Part shown: piece after piece, positions 8,533 through 18,561 of the stretch | Position numbering within the stretch: position 1 is the first letter of the stretch | Layout of the letters: the number at the start of each line of letters is the position of its first letter | DNA from: Candidatus Planktophila sp. | Lineage (GTDB): Bacteria; Actinomycetota; Actinomycetes; Nanopelagicales; Nanopelagicaceae | Assembly (NCBI GenBank): GCA_030681675.1 | Contig: JAUXRP010000003.1 | Span: 175,371-239,370 of the forward strand | DNA: 64,000 nucleotides | Reading direction: 5' to 3' | Notes under the pieces: generated by a model | Told to the model about the DNA's origin: nothing | The model's database searches: none | The model's input: the letters and a program-made list of their open reading frames with translations, nothing else | Position numbers and translations under genes: made by a program

Positions 8533-10104
8533 ATGAGCCGTGATCTGCATACAACTGTTGGAAAAATCGAAGATTTACGTGCGCGAGTCGAGGAAGCAGT
8601 CCATGCAGGTTCGGCACGTGCAGTTGAGAAGCAACATGCCAAGGGTAAAAACACTGCCCGCGAGCGTATTGAGATGCTCGTCGATCACGAGTCATTTACT
8701 GAGATCGATGAGTTTGCACGTCACCGCTCAACGCAGTTTGGAATGGAGAAAAATCGACCATATGGCGACGGCGTAGTAATTGGAACGGCAACTGTAGATG
8801 GCCGCCCCATTGCGTTGTACTCACAAGATTTCACAATTATGGGCGGCTCACTCGGTGAAGTCCATGCAGAAAAAATCGTAAAGATTGCTGCCTTTGCATT
8901 AAAGAGTGGAATCCCCCTCATTGGAATCAACGACTCGGGTGGTGCACGAATTCAAGAAGGTGTTGCCTCTCTGTCTGGCTATGGAAAAATCTTTCGACTC
9001 AACACTCGCTCTTCGGGAGTAATTCCTCAGATATCACTCATACTTGGCCCTTGCGCTGGCGGCTCCGCATATTCACCTGCCCTCACTGACTTCACAGTCA
9101 TGGTTAATGAAACCTCACACATGTTTATTACCGGACCAGATGTCATAAAGACGGTCACTGGTGAAGAAGTTAATATGGAAGAGCTCGGTGGAGCACGTAC
9201 ACATAACACCAAAACTGGTAATTCCCACTACTTGGCCGAAAACGAGGCCGACGCAATCGATTATGTAAAAGCACTTCTTTCTTATCTGCCCTCAAACAAT
9301 ATGGATAGCGCACCACATCTTCCACCAACTGAATCGTTAGATAAAAAACCCTCTGATTTTGCACTCGATTCGTTAATTCCCGATAATACTAATCAACCGT
9401 ATGACATGAAGCTTTTAATTCAAGCTCTCGTTGATGAGGCAGAATTCCTGGAAATTCACGCACTATACGCACCAAATATAATTGTGGGGTTTGCTCGAAT
9501 TGAAGGTGAATCAATTGGAATTATTGCAAACCAACCTTCGCAATTAGCTGGCACGCTTGACATTAACTCAAGTGAAAAAGCCGCGCGCTTCTTGCGTTTT
9601 TGCGATGCTTTCAATATTCCCATTCTCACCCTTGTTGATGTCCCGGGGTTTTTACCCGGTACCGAACAAGAGTGGGATGGAATCATTCGCCGTGGTGCCA
9701 AGCTGCTCTATGCATACGCAGAGGCATCCGTTCCGCTTGTCACGCTTATAACTCGTAAAGCTTATGGCGGCGCTTTTATCGTCATGGGTTCAAAATATCT
9801 TGGCAGTGACATTAACTTTGCCTGGCCTAGTGCAGAAATTGCCGTTATGGGTGCACAAGGCGCAGTAAACATTCTTTATCGAAAAGAACTGGCCGACTCT
9901 AAAGATCCTGTAGGTAAGCGTGCGGAACTGGTAAACGACTACAACGAATCGCTAGCTAATCCATACCTAGCAGCAGAGCGTGGCACGATCGACACCGTAA
10001 TTGAACCAAATCAATCACGTTCCTACATCACAAAAGCATTTAGAACATTAAAGACAAAGCGAGATACATTGCCGGCGCGCAAACATGGAAATATTCCACT
10101 GTAA
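8533..10104 (+). CDS. accD: Acyl-CoA carboxylase beta (carboxyltransferase) subunit
   Basis: This is the carboxyltransferase subunit of acetyl/propionyl-CoA carboxylase, making malonyl- or methylmalonyl-CoA. The 523 residues contain the two crotonase-like halves. The N-terminal half has [14 protein letters not shown] and [13 protein letters not shown]. The C-terminal half has [26 protein letters not shown] and [17 protein letters not shown]. This is the AccD5/PccB type of actinobacteria. Its stop overlaps the accE start by one base, and the biotinylated alpha subunit follows after maf. Substrate specificity (acetyl versus propionyl) is not resolved by eye. Confidence 0.95.
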   Translation: MSRDLHTTVGKIEDLRARVEEAVHAGSARAVEKQHAKGKNTARERIEMLVDHESFTEIDEFARHRSTQFGMEKNRPYGDGVVIGTATVDGRPIALYSQDFTIMGGSLGEVHAEKIVKIAAFALKSGIPLIGINDSGGARIQEGVASLSGYGKIFRLNTRSSGVIPQISLILGPCAGGSAYSPALTDFTVMVNETSHMFITGPDVIKTVTGEEVNMEELGGARTHNTKTGNSHYLAENEADAIDYVKALLSYLPSNNMDSAPHLPPTESLDKKPSDFALDSLIPDNTNQPYDMKLLIQALVDEAEFLEIHALYAPNIIVGFARIEGESIGIIANQPSQLAGTLDINSSEKAARFLRFCDAFNIPILTLVDVPGFLPGTEQEWDGIIRRGAKLLYAYAEASVPLVTLITRKAYGGAFIVMGSKYLGSDINFAWPSAEIAVMGAQGAVNILYRKELADSKDPVGKRAELVNDYNESLANPYLAAERGTIDTVIEPNQSRSYITKAFRTLKTKRDTLPARKHGNIPL

Positions 10105-10280
10105 TGAAGTACTTAATCATTAAGGGAGAGCCCACTGCTGATGAGGCAATCGCAATCGAATTTGCGATGTCTCACCATAAACGTGAGGAGTTAGAGCCGG
10201 TCATTCGAAAAAGCGCATTTGGTACTCCACAGTTACGAACGCCTTTGAACAAAAATTTCCGATACGGGAGAGTAAATTAA
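10104..10280 (+). CDS. accE: Acyl-CoA carboxylase epsilon subunit, 58 residues
   Basis: A very short gene coupled to accD by a TAATG overlap. It encodes [20 protein letters not shown] and continues to a basic C-terminus. The pattern, a beta strand with KG(E/N)P(T)xEE followed by a helix, is that of the small epsilon subunits that actinobacterial acyl-CoA carboxylases need for full activity. The position directly after the beta subunit is the usual one. It is likely to be missed by gene callers with a length cut-off. The start is fixed by the overlap with the accD stop. Confidence 0.82.
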   Translation: MKYLIIKGEPTADEAIAIEFAMSHHKREELEPVIRKSAFGTPQLRTPLNKNFRYGRVN

Positions 10281-10287
10281 AACTTCT

Positions 10288-10890
10288 ATGCCAAAGATTA
10301 TCCTTGCTTCAGCATCTAATTCACGTCGGCGTCTGTTGGAATCAGCAGGTTTAAAACCGCTCATTATGGTTAGCCATGTCGATGAAGAGACTGATTTTAT
10401 TAATGCACTCTCTCCTAGCGATATGGTAATTACCTTAGCTATTACTAAGGCTCACACAATTCGTGAGAAAATCGATTTTCCGGCGATTATTATCGGCTGC
10501 GATTCAACCTTCGATTTCGATGGAAAATCTCTTGGCAAACCCAGCTCTCCAGAAATCGCTATAGAGCGTGCAAAACGCGTGCAAGGTAACTCAGGGCTTT
10601 TACATACCGGTCACTGCATTATCGATACTACGAAGGATCGTGAAATTTCCAGCATTGTCACTACCAAAGTCACTTTTGACCAGATGAGCGATGATGAAAT
10701 CAGTGACTACGTCGCAAGCGGTGAGCCCTTGCATGTTGCTGGAGGTTTTACTCTCGATGGCTTCAGTTCGCCGTTTATCCCCTCCATCGAGGGTGATTAC
10801 ACAAATGTAGTTGGGATTTCAATGCCCTTTCTTCGACGAGCATTCCTCCAACTCGGATACTCATGGCCAGAGGTTAAGGTGATGCAATGA
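10288..10890 (+). CDS. maf: Maf family nucleoside triphosphate pyrophosphatase
   Basis: A house-cleaning enzyme that hydrolyses non-canonical nucleoside triphosphates and restrains cell division in some bacteria. The signature [17 protein letters not shown] opens the protein. [16 protein letters not shown] and the C-terminal [11 protein letters not shown] complete the family pattern. The 200 residues are normal. It lies between accE and accA, a common actinobacterial arrangement, and overlaps accA by four bases (ATGA). Confidence 0.95.
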   Translation: MPKIILASASNSRRRLLESAGLKPLIMVSHVDEETDFINALSPSDMVITLAITKAHTIREKIDFPAIIIGCDSTFDFDGKSLGKPSSPEIAIERAKRVQGNSGLLHTGHCIIDTTKDREISSIVTTKVTFDQMSDDEISDYVASGEPLHVAGGFTLDGFSSPFIPSIEGDYTNVVGISMPFLRRAFLQLGYSWPEVKVMQ

Positions 10891-12605
10891 AGCGCGTATT
10901 AATAGCCAACCGAGGTGAAATCGCAGTTCGCGTGATCCGTGCGTGTAAAGACCATGGCTTAGAGAGCGTTGCCGTTTATTCAGATGAAGATCGGAGTGCA
11001 ATTCATGCTGGAATGGCAGATGCTGCATATTCCCTTGCAGGAACATCGGCAACTCACACTTATTTGAATATTGAGAAAATAATTGCAATTGCCATTGCAT
11101 CTGGATCTGATGCCGTACATCCTGGCTATGGATTCCTATCTGAAAATGCAGATTTTGCTCAAGCCGTCATTGATGCTGGCTTAATTTGGATTGGACCTCC
11201 ACCCGTTGCGATTCGCGCATTAGGTGACAAGGTCTCTGCGCGCAAAATCGCTGCAAAGGCAGGTGCTCCTTTAGTAGCAGGTACTCAAGATCCGGTTGCT
11301 GGACATGAAGAAGTCACCGCTTTTGCTAAAGAACATGGCCTACCAGTTGCGATTAAAGCCGCCCATGGCGGCGGCGGACGCGGCTTGAAAGTTGCTCGAA
11401 CCATGGAGGAAATCCCAGAGTTATTTGCTTCTGCGGTGCGCGAAGCCATCAGTGGATTTGGTCGGGGTGAGTGTTTTGTTGAGCGCTATTTGGATAAACC
11501 TCGACATGTTGAAACTCAGGTTCTCGTTGATAAATATGGTCATGCCGTGGTGGTCAGTACGCGCGATTGCTCGCTACAGCGCCGTCATCAAAAATTAGTA
11601 GAAGAGGCACCTGCGCCATTTTTAACCGATGCACAAAATAAAGAGTTGTACCGCTCTAGCAAAGCAATCATGAAGGAGGCTGGCTATATTGGTGCGGGTA
11701 CATGCGAATTTTTAGTTGGCCTTGATGGCACAATTTCATTTCTTGAAGTGAATACACGGCTACAGGTTGAGCATCCAGTCAGTGAAGAGATTACTGGAAT
11801 AGATTTAGTGCGAGAACAGTTTAGAATTGCAATGGGTGAATCGCTGGGTTTTGATGATCCGATTATTCGCGGCCATGCAATTGAGTTTCGTATCAACGGT
11901 GAAGATCCGGGGCGATCTTTTTTGCCTGCTCCAGGTCGCATAAGTAAATGGGCAACCCCTAATGGACCTGGAGTGCGTGTGGATGCCGGTTTCAAAAGCG
12001 GTGACACCATTGGCGGCAACTTTGATTCACTCCTTGCCAAACTAATAGTTACAGGGGCAACTCGCAAGCAGGCAATTGAGCGGGCACGTAGAGCACTTGC
12101 AGAGTTCACCATCGATGGTTTAGCAACGGCATTGCCTTTTCACCGGGCAATTGTTAATGATCCTGCATTTACTGAAGAGTTCACAATCTATACCAGTTAT
12201 ATTGAAAATGAGTTCAATAATACGATCCCAGCATTTACCGCCACGGTCGAACCCTTACAAAGCCACATGGCGCCAGAGCATTTGGTCACTGAAGTGAATG
12301 GTAAACGCTTTGAAATTTTAGTTCATGCACCAAAGCCTTTAATTAAACGCCATCGAGCTAAGGCAGGTATGAGCGGTGCTTCAAATAGCTCCGGCTTAAC
12401 CAGTCCAATGCAAGGTACAGTGGTAAAAATCGCGGTAGGGGTTGGTGCAAAAGTTACAGAAGGCGATCTCATCATCGTGCTTGAAGCAATGAAGATGGAA
12501 CAACCACTCATGGCCCATAAATCTGGTGTTATAGCTAACCTCACTGCCGTCATCGGAGCCACGGTTTCAAGTGGCACGACCCTGTGTGACATTATTGATG
12601 CATGA
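10887..12605 (+). CDS. accA: Acyl-CoA carboxylase alpha subunit (biotin carboxylase + BCCP)
   Basis: It carboxylates its own biotin with ATP and bicarbonate and passes the carboxyl group to the beta subunit. Residues 1-450 are biotin carboxylase: [44 protein letters not shown] and [14 protein letters not shown]. After a short linker the biotin carrier domain carries the biotinyl motif EAMKMEQP, with the modified lysine at about residue 536. At 572 residues it is a little shorter than many homologues, mainly in the linker. It overlaps maf upstream and the phosphorylase remnant downstream by ATGA. Confidence 0.96.
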   Translation: MKRVLIANRGEIAVRVIRACKDHGLESVAVYSDEDRSAIHAGMADAAYSLAGTSATHTYLNIEKIIAIAIASGSDAVHPGYGFLSENADFAQAVIDAGLIWIGPPPVAIRALGDKVSARKIAAKAGAPLVAGTQDPVAGHEEVTAFAKEHGLPVAIKAAHGGGGRGLKVARTMEEIPELFASAVREAISGFGRGECFVERYLDKPRHVETQVLVDKYGHAVVVSTRDCSLQRRHQKLVEEAPAPFLTDAQNKELYRSSKAIMKEAGYIGAGTCEFLVGLDGTISFLEVNTRLQVEHPVSEEITGIDLVREQFRIAMGESLGFDDPIIRGHAIEFRINGEDPGRSFLPAPGRISKWATPNGPGVRVDAGFKSGDTIGGNFDSLLAKLIVTGATRKQAIERARRALAEFTIDGLATALPFHRAIVNDPAFTEEFTIYTSYIENEFNNTIPAFTATVEPLQSHMAPEHLVTEVNGKRFEILVHAPKPLIKRHRAKAGMSGASNSSGLTSPMQGTVVKIAVGVGAKVTEGDLIIVLEAMKMEQPLMAHKSGVIANLTAVIGATVSSGTTLCDIIDA

Positions 12606-12766
12606 CTTCGAGCGAGCTCCTTTATAGCGATCCAATGGTTGCAGCAACTGCCGCCGCTGGTGTCACAGGCAAAAAACTCAACCACGAAGAGGTTATTGCC
12701 GCTGGCAAAGTGGCCGCTGATCGGATGGGCGCACTTCTCAATGGCGTTATCCCGAAGTTATTCTAA
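12602..12766 (+). pseudogene. Remnant of purine nucleoside phosphorylase (C-terminal part)
   Basis: A 54-codon open frame overlapping the accA stop by ATGA. Residues 14-54 contain AAGVTGKKLNHEEVIAAGK and then RMGALLNGVI. This resembles the last 40 residues of actinobacterial purine nucleoside phosphorylase, which as I recall the mycobacterial protein ends LAAGITGEPLSHAEVLAAG followed by RMGALLADVI. The first 12 residues look like an ordinary N-terminus joined directly to this tail, as if about 220 residues had been lost in frame. None of the phosphate- or base-binding regions remain. Its place before a phosphomutase and deoC is where a phosphorylase gene would be expected. An alternative is a real microprotein. 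Confidence 0.6.
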
Positions 12767-12770
12767 GAAC

Positions 12771-14381
12771 ATGGAGCTACGAAGAGAAGTACAAGAGTGG
12801 ATTGCCGACGATCCTGATCCAGCGACCGCTGCCAAACTGCAGGGTTGGCTTGATACCGACAATGAAGTAGAGCTTCGCACCTCGTTTTCCGGTTTTCTCC
12901 AGTTTGGTACCGCTGGTCTGCGTGGCCCAGTCCGACCAGGTCCATCGGGTATGAACCGTGCAGTAGTCGGACGTACGGCAGCTGCGATTGCTGCATATAT
13001 GAGAGAGCGTCAACTAACGTCGGTGGTAATTGGACGCGATGCGCGTCACGGTTCAGAGGATTTCACGCAAGAGACTGCGCAGATAATGAGTGGCGCGGGA
13101 ATGAAGGTCTATGTCCTTCCACGCCCACTTCCTACCCCCGTTTTAGCCTTTGCAACTAATGAATTAAAGTGCGACGTCGGAATAATGGTCACTGCAAGCC
13201 ACAACCCACCACAAGATAATGGATACAAAGTTTATTTAGGCGGTACCGTTGATGGAATTCATTATCGAGGATCACAAATTGTCTCTCCTACCGATGAGTC
13301 AATTGCCGCTCACATACATGCCATAACTTCTTTGGCCATCCAGCCTCGTGGCCATGTATGGAGCATTGTCGATGAAGAGATCATAAGTGAGTACATCCGA
13401 ATTACTGCAGCGATTGCAAATAGACCTGGTACCTTAAAGATTGTCTACACCGCGATGCATGGTGTTGGAACTGAAACTTTATTGAATGTATTTCAGAAGG
13501 CCGGCTTTCCTTCTCCAATTTTAGTTGATGCCCAAGCACAACCTGATCCAGATTTTCCAACTGTGGCATTTCCTAACCCGGAAGAGCCTGGTGCTATTGA
13601 TTTAGCACTTGAAACCGCACGGGCAACTGATGCAGATTTAGTTATAGCAAATGACCCAGATGCCGATAGATGTGCAGCCGCAGTTAATGATCCAATTTCT
13701 GGTTGGCGGATGCTACGTGGAGATGAGTTAGGTGCCATTTTTGGTGAATCTATTGCACGCACAACGAAAAAGGGAATTCTTGCCAATTCAATTGTTTCTT
13801 CCACGATTTTGAGCAAAATCGCAGCCCATTACAATTTAGATTTCAAGCAGACACTTACAGGGTTTAAATGGCTAGCAAAGATTGATGGACTTACATTTGG
13901 ATACGAGGAAGCGCTTGGTTATGCAGTTGATGCTATTACCGTCAATGATAAAGATGGAATTTCTGCTGCGATAAAATTAGCTCAAATAGCTACTGATTTG
14001 GCGCACGAAAATCGAACGCTGCTGAACTTATTGGATGAGATTTGGGCCAGATATGGATTCCATGCAACTGAACAGATTTCAATTCGCTTAACTGATCTAT
14101 CTCAAGTAGGCAGCATAATGGGTCAACTGCGCTCAAATCCCCCATCGGCAATCGCTGGTTATCCTGTCACCTCTATAGATGACTTAGCCAAACCTAGCGA
14201 TGATTTACCTCCGACTGATGGAATACGTATTTGGTTAGATGGCGCAATTCGAATAATCATTCGCCCAAGCGGAACTGAAGCAAAGATGAAGTGTTACATT
14301 GAGGTTATTGCAGAAAATTTAGCAAGTGCAAACATTGTTCTTGATCGTTTACGTGCACCATTAAAGGAATTGCTATCGTGA
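12771..14381 (+). CDS. Phosphoglucomutase/phosphomannomutase family, PGM2/pentomutase-like
   Basis: An alpha-D-phosphohexomutase superfamily enzyme of 536 residues. The phosphoserine loop is TASHNPPQDNGYKV, the metal-binding loop is NDPDADRC, and the sugar-binding GYEEALGYAV and the C-terminal phosphate-binding RPSGTEAKMK are present. This long subtype includes PmmB and PGM2, some of which act on pentose 1-phosphates. Placed between a phosphorylase remnant and deoC, it may interconvert (deoxy)ribose 1- and 5-phosphate (inference). I start at 12771, four bases after the remnant's stop; the longer frame from 12639 lies inside the remnant. The stop overlaps the deoC start (GTGA). Confidence 0.88.
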   Translation: MELRREVQEWIADDPDPATAAKLQGWLDTDNEVELRTSFSGFLQFGTAGLRGPVRPGPSGMNRAVVGRTAAAIAAYMRERQLTSVVIGRDARHGSEDFTQETAQIMSGAGMKVYVLPRPLPTPVLAFATNELKCDVGIMVTASHNPPQDNGYKVYLGGTVDGIHYRGSQIVSPTDESIAAHIHAITSLAIQPRGHVWSIVDEEIISEYIRITAAIANRPGTLKIVYTAMHGVGTETLLNVFQKAGFPSPILVDAQAQPDPDFPTVAFPNPEEPGAIDLALETARATDADLVIANDPDADRCAAAVNDPISGWRMLRGDELGAIFGESIARTTKKGILANSIVSSTILSKIAAHYNLDFKQTLTGFKWLAKIDGLTFGYEEALGYAVDAITVNDKDGISAAIKLAQIATDLAHENRTLLNLLDEIWARYGFHATEQISIRLTDLSQVGSIMGQLRSNPPSAIAGYPVTSIDDLAKPSDDLPPTDGIRIWLDGAIRIIIRPSGTEAKMKCYIEVIAENLASANIVLDRLRAPLKELLS

Positions 14382-15325
14382 GTTTTTACGGATTAGTTGA
14401 TGGTAGTGATGCATCACTAAAGAGGTATCTAGGTGCACTCTCAGGTGTGGACCAAGTCGGAGCCGATGCGCGAGCTTCAATGTTGGCAACCCGTAGCATT
14501 AAAACAACCTCTAAACGTTGGGCGATTGATATGGCAATATCTATGGTGGATTTAACAACGCTCGAAGGCGCCGATACTCCAGGCAAAGTTCAAGCTCTGT
14601 GCACTAAGGCGGTACGACCAGATCCTACTAATTTAACTGTGCCCAGCGTTGGCGCGGTTTGCGTTTACAATGACATGGTTGGGGTAGCCCGCAAACACCT
14701 TGATGTGATTGGCGGCTCACATGTTGGTGTAGCTGCCGTGTCTACTGCATTTCCATCGGGCCGGGCATCTATGCCGGTAAAAATCCAAGATACTACAGAT
14801 GCCCTCAACGCCGGAGCATCTGAGATAGATATGGTGATCGATCGTGGGGCATTTCTAAGTGGGGATTACATCACGGTCTTTAACGAGATTGTACAAATTC
14901 GCGAACTCTGTGGTGAGCGAGCACATTTAAAGGTTATCTTTGAAACGGGCGAGCTCGTCACTTATGACAATGTAAGAAAAGCATCTTTCCTTGCGATGGC
15001 CGCCGGCGCTGATTTCATTAAAACATCTACTGGAAAAGTGGCACCTGCCGCTACCGCGCCAGTCGTTTTAGTCATGCTGGAAGCTGTACGCGATTTTTAC
15101 TCTATGACACAAAAACGTATCGGAGTAAAACCTGCAGGAGGCATCAGAAATACTAAAGATGCGATCAAGCAGTTAGTTCTAGTTAATGAGACCGCTGGAC
15201 CGGAGTGGCTCACACCATCGCTCTTTCGCATCGGTGCTAGTGCGCTACTCAATGATTTACTGATGCAACGTATGAAAATGGATGATGGCTACTACGCTAG
15301 CCCTGCCTACGTAACGATCGATTAA
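14378..15325 (+). CDS. deoC: Deoxyribose-phosphate aldolase
   Basis: It splits 2-deoxyribose 5-phosphate into acetaldehyde and glyceraldehyde 3-phosphate. Class I aldolase motifs are seen: INxxD-type EIDMVIDRGAF, HLKVIFETGEL and the Schiff-base lysine in DFIKTSTGK. KPAGGIRNTKDA forms the phosphate site. The 315 residues make it the longer actinobacterial/eukaryote-like DERA. It starts at GTG overlapping the mutase stop. The following aldehyde dehydrogenase can oxidise the acetaldehyde formed. Confidence 0.95.
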   Translation: MSFYGLVDGSDASLKRYLGALSGVDQVGADARASMLATRSIKTTSKRWAIDMAISMVDLTTLEGADTPGKVQALCTKAVRPDPTNLTVPSVGAVCVYNDMVGVARKHLDVIGGSHVGVAAVSTAFPSGRASMPVKIQDTTDALNAGASEIDMVIDRGAFLSGDYITVFNEIVQIRELCGERAHLKVIFETGELVTYDNVRKASFLAMAAGADFIKTSTGKVAPAATAPVVLVMLEAVRDFYSMTQKRIGVKPAGGIRNTKDAIKQLVLVNETAGPEWLTPSLFRIGASALLNDLLMQRMKMDDGYYASPAYVTID

Positions 15326-15336
15326 TGGAGACCCCA

Positions 15337-16776
15337 ATGAAATTTGACTATGCGCCCGCACCCGAATCGCGCTCCATTGTCTCGATTAAGCCCAAATATG
15401 GCCACTTTATCGGTGGAAAGTTCGTGGCCGGCCGCAAACACTTCCCGACTTTTAATCCAGCAACTGAAGAGATACTTAGCCAGATTGCCCTAGCCGGTGT
15501 GGCCGAAGTCGATGCTGCTGTAAAAGCAGCGCGCAAGGCATACACAACAACATGGTCAAAAATGAGCGGGCGAGAGCGAGGTAAGTACTTATTTCGCATT
15601 GCTCGAATTATGCAGGAGCGCTCACGAGAGTTTGCAGTCCTAGAAACTTTAGATAATGGAAAGCCAATTCGTGAATCGCGTGACGTTGATATTCCATTAG
15701 CCGCGGCACATTTTTTCTATCACGCTGGATGGGCGGATAAATTAGAGTTCGCAGGTCTTGGAACTTCAACTAAGCCACATGGTGTTGCAGGACAAATCAT
15801 TCCCTGGAACTTTCCATTATTAATGCTCGCGTGGAAAGTTGCGCCTGCACTAGCCACCGGCAACACAGTCGTTCTAAAACCTGCCGAAAATACATCTCTC
15901 ACCGCACTTTTATTCGCAGAAGTTTGCCAACAGGCAGAGCTTCCTCCAGGTGTGGTGAATATCGTTACTGGCAATGGGTCAACTGGCGCATTAATTGTTA
16001 ACCATCCGGGTATTGATAAAATAGCATTTACAGGATCAACTGAAGTTGGCAAGATTATTGCCCGTGCAGTTGCCCCAACTCAAAAGAGTGTAACGCTCGA
16101 ACTGGGCGGCAAAGCCGCAAACATAATTTTTGAAGATGCCGCAATTGACGAGGCCATCGAAGGCATCGTCAATGGAGTGTTCTTCAATCAAGGCCATGTC
16201 TGTTGCGCTGGCTCTCGACTAATTCTGCAAGAGAGCGTCGCCGTCGAAGTAATAGAAAAACTTAAGAGACGTATGGCTCTCATTCGAGTTGGTGATCCAA
16301 TGGATAAAAATACGGACTTAGGTGCAATCAATAGTAAAGAACAGCTCCTTAAAATTCGTGAGCTCTCGGCAACAGGTGACACTGAGGGTGCGCAGCGTTG
16401 GAGTGCTCCATGTGATTTACCGAAGAAGGGATTTTGGTTCGCACCAACGATTTTCACCGGCGTTACGCAAGCACACCGCATTGCGCGGGAAGAGATATTT
16501 GGACCAGTGCTCTCGATTCTTACCTTTAGAACTCCTCAAGAGGCCATAGATAAGGCTAATAACACCCCTTTTGGCCTCTCTGCTGGAATCTGGAGCGAGA
16601 AGGGCTCTCGTATTTTGTGGGCTAGTCAGCAACTTCGTGCAGGTGTTATCTGGTCAAATACTTTTAATAAATTTGATCCAACATCTCCCTTTGGTGGATA
16701 CAAGGAGTCTGGCTGGGGTCGCGAAGGTGGAAGACATGGGTTAAGTGCATATTTAAAGGGGATTGGCCATGAGTAA
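15337..16776 (+). CDS. Aldehyde dehydrogenase
   Basis: An NAD(P)-dependent aldehyde dehydrogenase of full length (about 479 residues). Motifs are the NAD-binding IIPWNFPLLMLAWKV, FTGSTEVGK, the general-base glutamate in LELGGKAA and the catalytic cysteine in NQGHVCCAGSR. EEIFGPVLSI and the C-terminal PFGGYKESGWGREGG follow. I start at 15337, which has GGAG six bases upstream, rather than at the ATG overlapping the deoC stop four codons earlier. Directly after deoC its likely substrate is acetaldehyde from deoxyribose breakdown (inference). Confidence 0.94.
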   Translation: MKFDYAPAPESRSIVSIKPKYGHFIGGKFVAGRKHFPTFNPATEEILSQIALAGVAEVDAAVKAARKAYTTTWSKMSGRERGKYLFRIARIMQERSREFAVLETLDNGKPIRESRDVDIPLAAAHFFYHAGWADKLEFAGLGTSTKPHGVAGQIIPWNFPLLMLAWKVAPALATGNTVVLKPAENTSLTALLFAEVCQQAELPPGVVNIVTGNGSTGALIVNHPGIDKIAFTGSTEVGKIIARAVAPTQKSVTLELGGKAANIIFEDAAIDEAIEGIVNGVFFNQGHVCCAGSRLILQESVAVEVIEKLKRRMALIRVGDPMDKNTDLGAINSKEQLLKIRELSATGDTEGAQRWSAPCDLPKKGFWFAPTIFTGVTQAHRIAREEIFGPVLSILTFRTPQEAIDKANNTPFGLSAGIWSEKGSRILWASQQLRAGVIWSNTFNKFDPTSPFGGYKESGWGREGGRHGLSAYLKGIGHE

Positions 16777-17611
16777 TCGAATAGACGTCAAAAAAACTTA
16801 TAAGTTATACATCAACGGTGCATTTCCCCGTTCTGAATCTGGCCGCACATATGAAATCAAAGATGCGAAGGGCGTATTTATCGCTAATCCATGTCTAGCT
16901 TCCAGAAAAGATTTAAAGGATGCTGTAGTGGCCGCGCGCGCCGCTCATTCTGGTTGGAACAAAGCTTCTGCTTACAACAAGGGGCAGATCCTCTATCGCA
17001 TCGCGGAGATGCTAGAGGGTAGGCGCTCTCAGTTTGTCCAAGAGATTGTTACAGTAACTGGTATCACTACAGTCAAGGCCGAAAAGGAGGTCACAGATTC
17101 TGTAGATCGTTTAGTCTGGTATGCAGGCTGGAGCGATAAACTTTCCTCACTTTCAGGTGCTCTTAACCCAGTTGCCGGTCCTTACTATAACTTTACGGTG
17201 CCGGAGAGCATGGGAGTTATCGCCGCGATCGCACCAGAATCCCCCTCCTTACTTGGGCTCATAGATGCGATTGCACCGGTAATCGTTGGTGGAAATACTG
17301 TGATTGTTTTAGCGAGCACTAAAGCTCCACTCTCTGCCATGAGTTTTGCCGAAGTAGTTGCTACAAGCGATGTTCCTGCTGGGGTTATCAATATTTTGAC
17401 GGGCAAGAAAGATGAGATTGCACCATGGATGGCATCACATATGGATATCGATGGTTTTGATATTTCTGGTCTCGGAGCTAAATCACATGGAGCAGTTCGA
17501 ATCGCTGGGGCTGAAAACTTAAAGCGGATCTATAGTTTTAACTCCGCCGATCCTAGTCGAATCCTTGCTTTCTTAGAAAACAAGACCGTCTGGCACCCAA
17601 TAGGGCTCTAA
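16769..17611 (+). CDS. Truncated aldehyde dehydrogenase homologue lacking catalytic domain
   Basis: This 280-residue protein aligns with the N-terminal NAD-binding half of aldehyde dehydrogenases: YINGAFPRSESGRTYEI, IAAIAPESPSLLGLIDAI and DVPAGVINILTGK. It stops before the ELGGK glutamate and the catalytic cysteine region, so it should not be an active dehydrogenase by itself. The reading frame is clean, with no frameshift. It overlaps the full-length enzyme by 8 bases and has AGGGGA before its ATG, so it seems maintained. It may be a structural partner of the enzyme upstream, or a decaying paralogue. Its 3' end overlaps the convergent nucleoside hydrolase gene. Confidence 0.8.
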   Translation: MSNRIDVKKTYKLYINGAFPRSESGRTYEIKDAKGVFIANPCLASRKDLKDAVVAARAAHSGWNKASAYNKGQILYRIAEMLEGRRSQFVQEIVTVTGITTVKAEKEVTDSVDRLVWYAGWSDKLSSLSGALNPVAGPYYNFTVPESMGVIAAIAPESPSLLGLIDAIAPVIVGGNTVIVLASTKAPLSAMSFAEVVATSDVPAGVINILTGKKDEIAPWMASHMDIDGFDISGLGAKSHGAVRIAGAENLKRIYSFNSADPSRILAFLENKTVWHPIGL

Positions 17612-18561
17612 GACCAGCCTTTATCAATGGTTTTTAGCCACAGTTGGCGCACACTCTCAACATCTAAGTCCATCACAACTCGAACTTTAGCTGAATCTTC
17701 AAGACTAAGCGGCTCAAGATCTTTTAAAAATGCAGCGCGACGATCACAAATTGTCTGACCCCGAGCAGGACCAGATGATGTATCTACAACGACATCAAAC
17801 ATCTCTGTAGTAAATAGTTCAGGGTGAATCACCGTAGCGACTGCACCGAAATCTCCTAAAGTTATTGGGGAAATATGCAATCTCTCGATGAAAGCCTCGA
17901 TGAGAGAACCTGCAAACTTCGCAGCTGGAATTGTTGAGTTTTTTAAGCGAACCGCCTCTGCACTGGTAATTCCAAGACGCATAAACACATCAAGGCCATA
18001 CATTGTGATTGGGACTCCGCTTTGAAAGACAATTGCAGCAGCTTCAGGATCATGCCAAATATTGAATTCGGATGCCGCCGTTGCGTTGCCTGCCGATGCA
18101 GATCCACCCATCAAAACAATTCGGTGAATTTTTTTTGCGCTCTCAGGGAATGCACGTAAGAAAAGTGCGATATTTGTAAGTGGTGCAACTGGCACCAAAG
18201 TTACTGGATCCTTAGAAGTTTCAACTAAATCACGCAATAATTCAACGGCTGAACGAGGATCAACGCGGCGAATCGATTGAGCAATTCCAAGATCACCCAT
18301 ACCGTCGGCACCATGTATATACTCGGCATACTGAGAAATCCCAAGCAATGGCCGAACGGCTCCTCGCGCAACTGGAATATCACCAGCGCCTGCGGCATCT
18401 AAAACCTTCAAAGTATTAGCAACAACTTGATCAACGTTTGTATTGCCATCAACGCAAGTGATTCCTAAGAGATTTATCTGCGGATGAAGAGCTGCAAAGA
18501 GAACTGCAAAGGCATCGTCGACACCAGTATCAACATCAAGAATAATTGAAGTTTTATTCAT
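17608..18561 (-). CDS. Inosine-uridine preferring nucleoside hydrolase
   Basis: It hydrolyses ribonucleosides to free base and ribose. The Ca-binding aspartate cluster DVDTGVDDAFAV is at the N-terminus. VPLTNIALFLR-like VAPLTNIALFLR, VLMGGSASAGNATAASEFN and the catalytic histidine in NIWHDPEAA follow. The 317 residues are normal for IunH/RihA-type enzymes. It is divergent from ribokinase across 18 bp; ribokinase would phosphorylate the ribose this enzyme releases. With the phosphorylase gene apparently lost, this could be the main purine nucleoside-cleaving route here (inference). Confidence 0.94.
   Translation of the reverse strand: MNKTSIILDVDTGVDDAFAVLFAALHPQINLLGITCVDGNTNVDQVVANTLKVLDAAGAGDIPVARGAVRPLLGISQYAEYIHGADGMGDLGIAQSIRRVDPRSAVELLRDLVETSKDPVTLVPVAPLTNIALFLRAFPESAKKIHRIVLMGGSASAGNATAASEFNIWHDPEAAAIVFQSGVPITMYGLDVFMRLGITSAEAVRLKNSTIPAAKFAGSLIEAFIERLHISPITLGDFGAVATVIHPELFTTEMFDVVVDTSSGPARGQTICDRRAAFLKDLEPLSLEDSAKVRVVMDLDVESVRQLWLKTIDKGWS

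Noticed and set aside
12639..12770. N-terminal extension of the phosphomutase from 12639
   Set aside because: The extension lies inside another reading frame (the phosphorylase remnant), has no family similarity, and the mutase N-terminus begins normally at 12771.
16763..16768. ATG at 16763 as start of the truncated aldehyde dehydrogenase
   Set aside because: The ATG at 16769 has the better spaced AGGGGA ribosome site; the difference is two residues.
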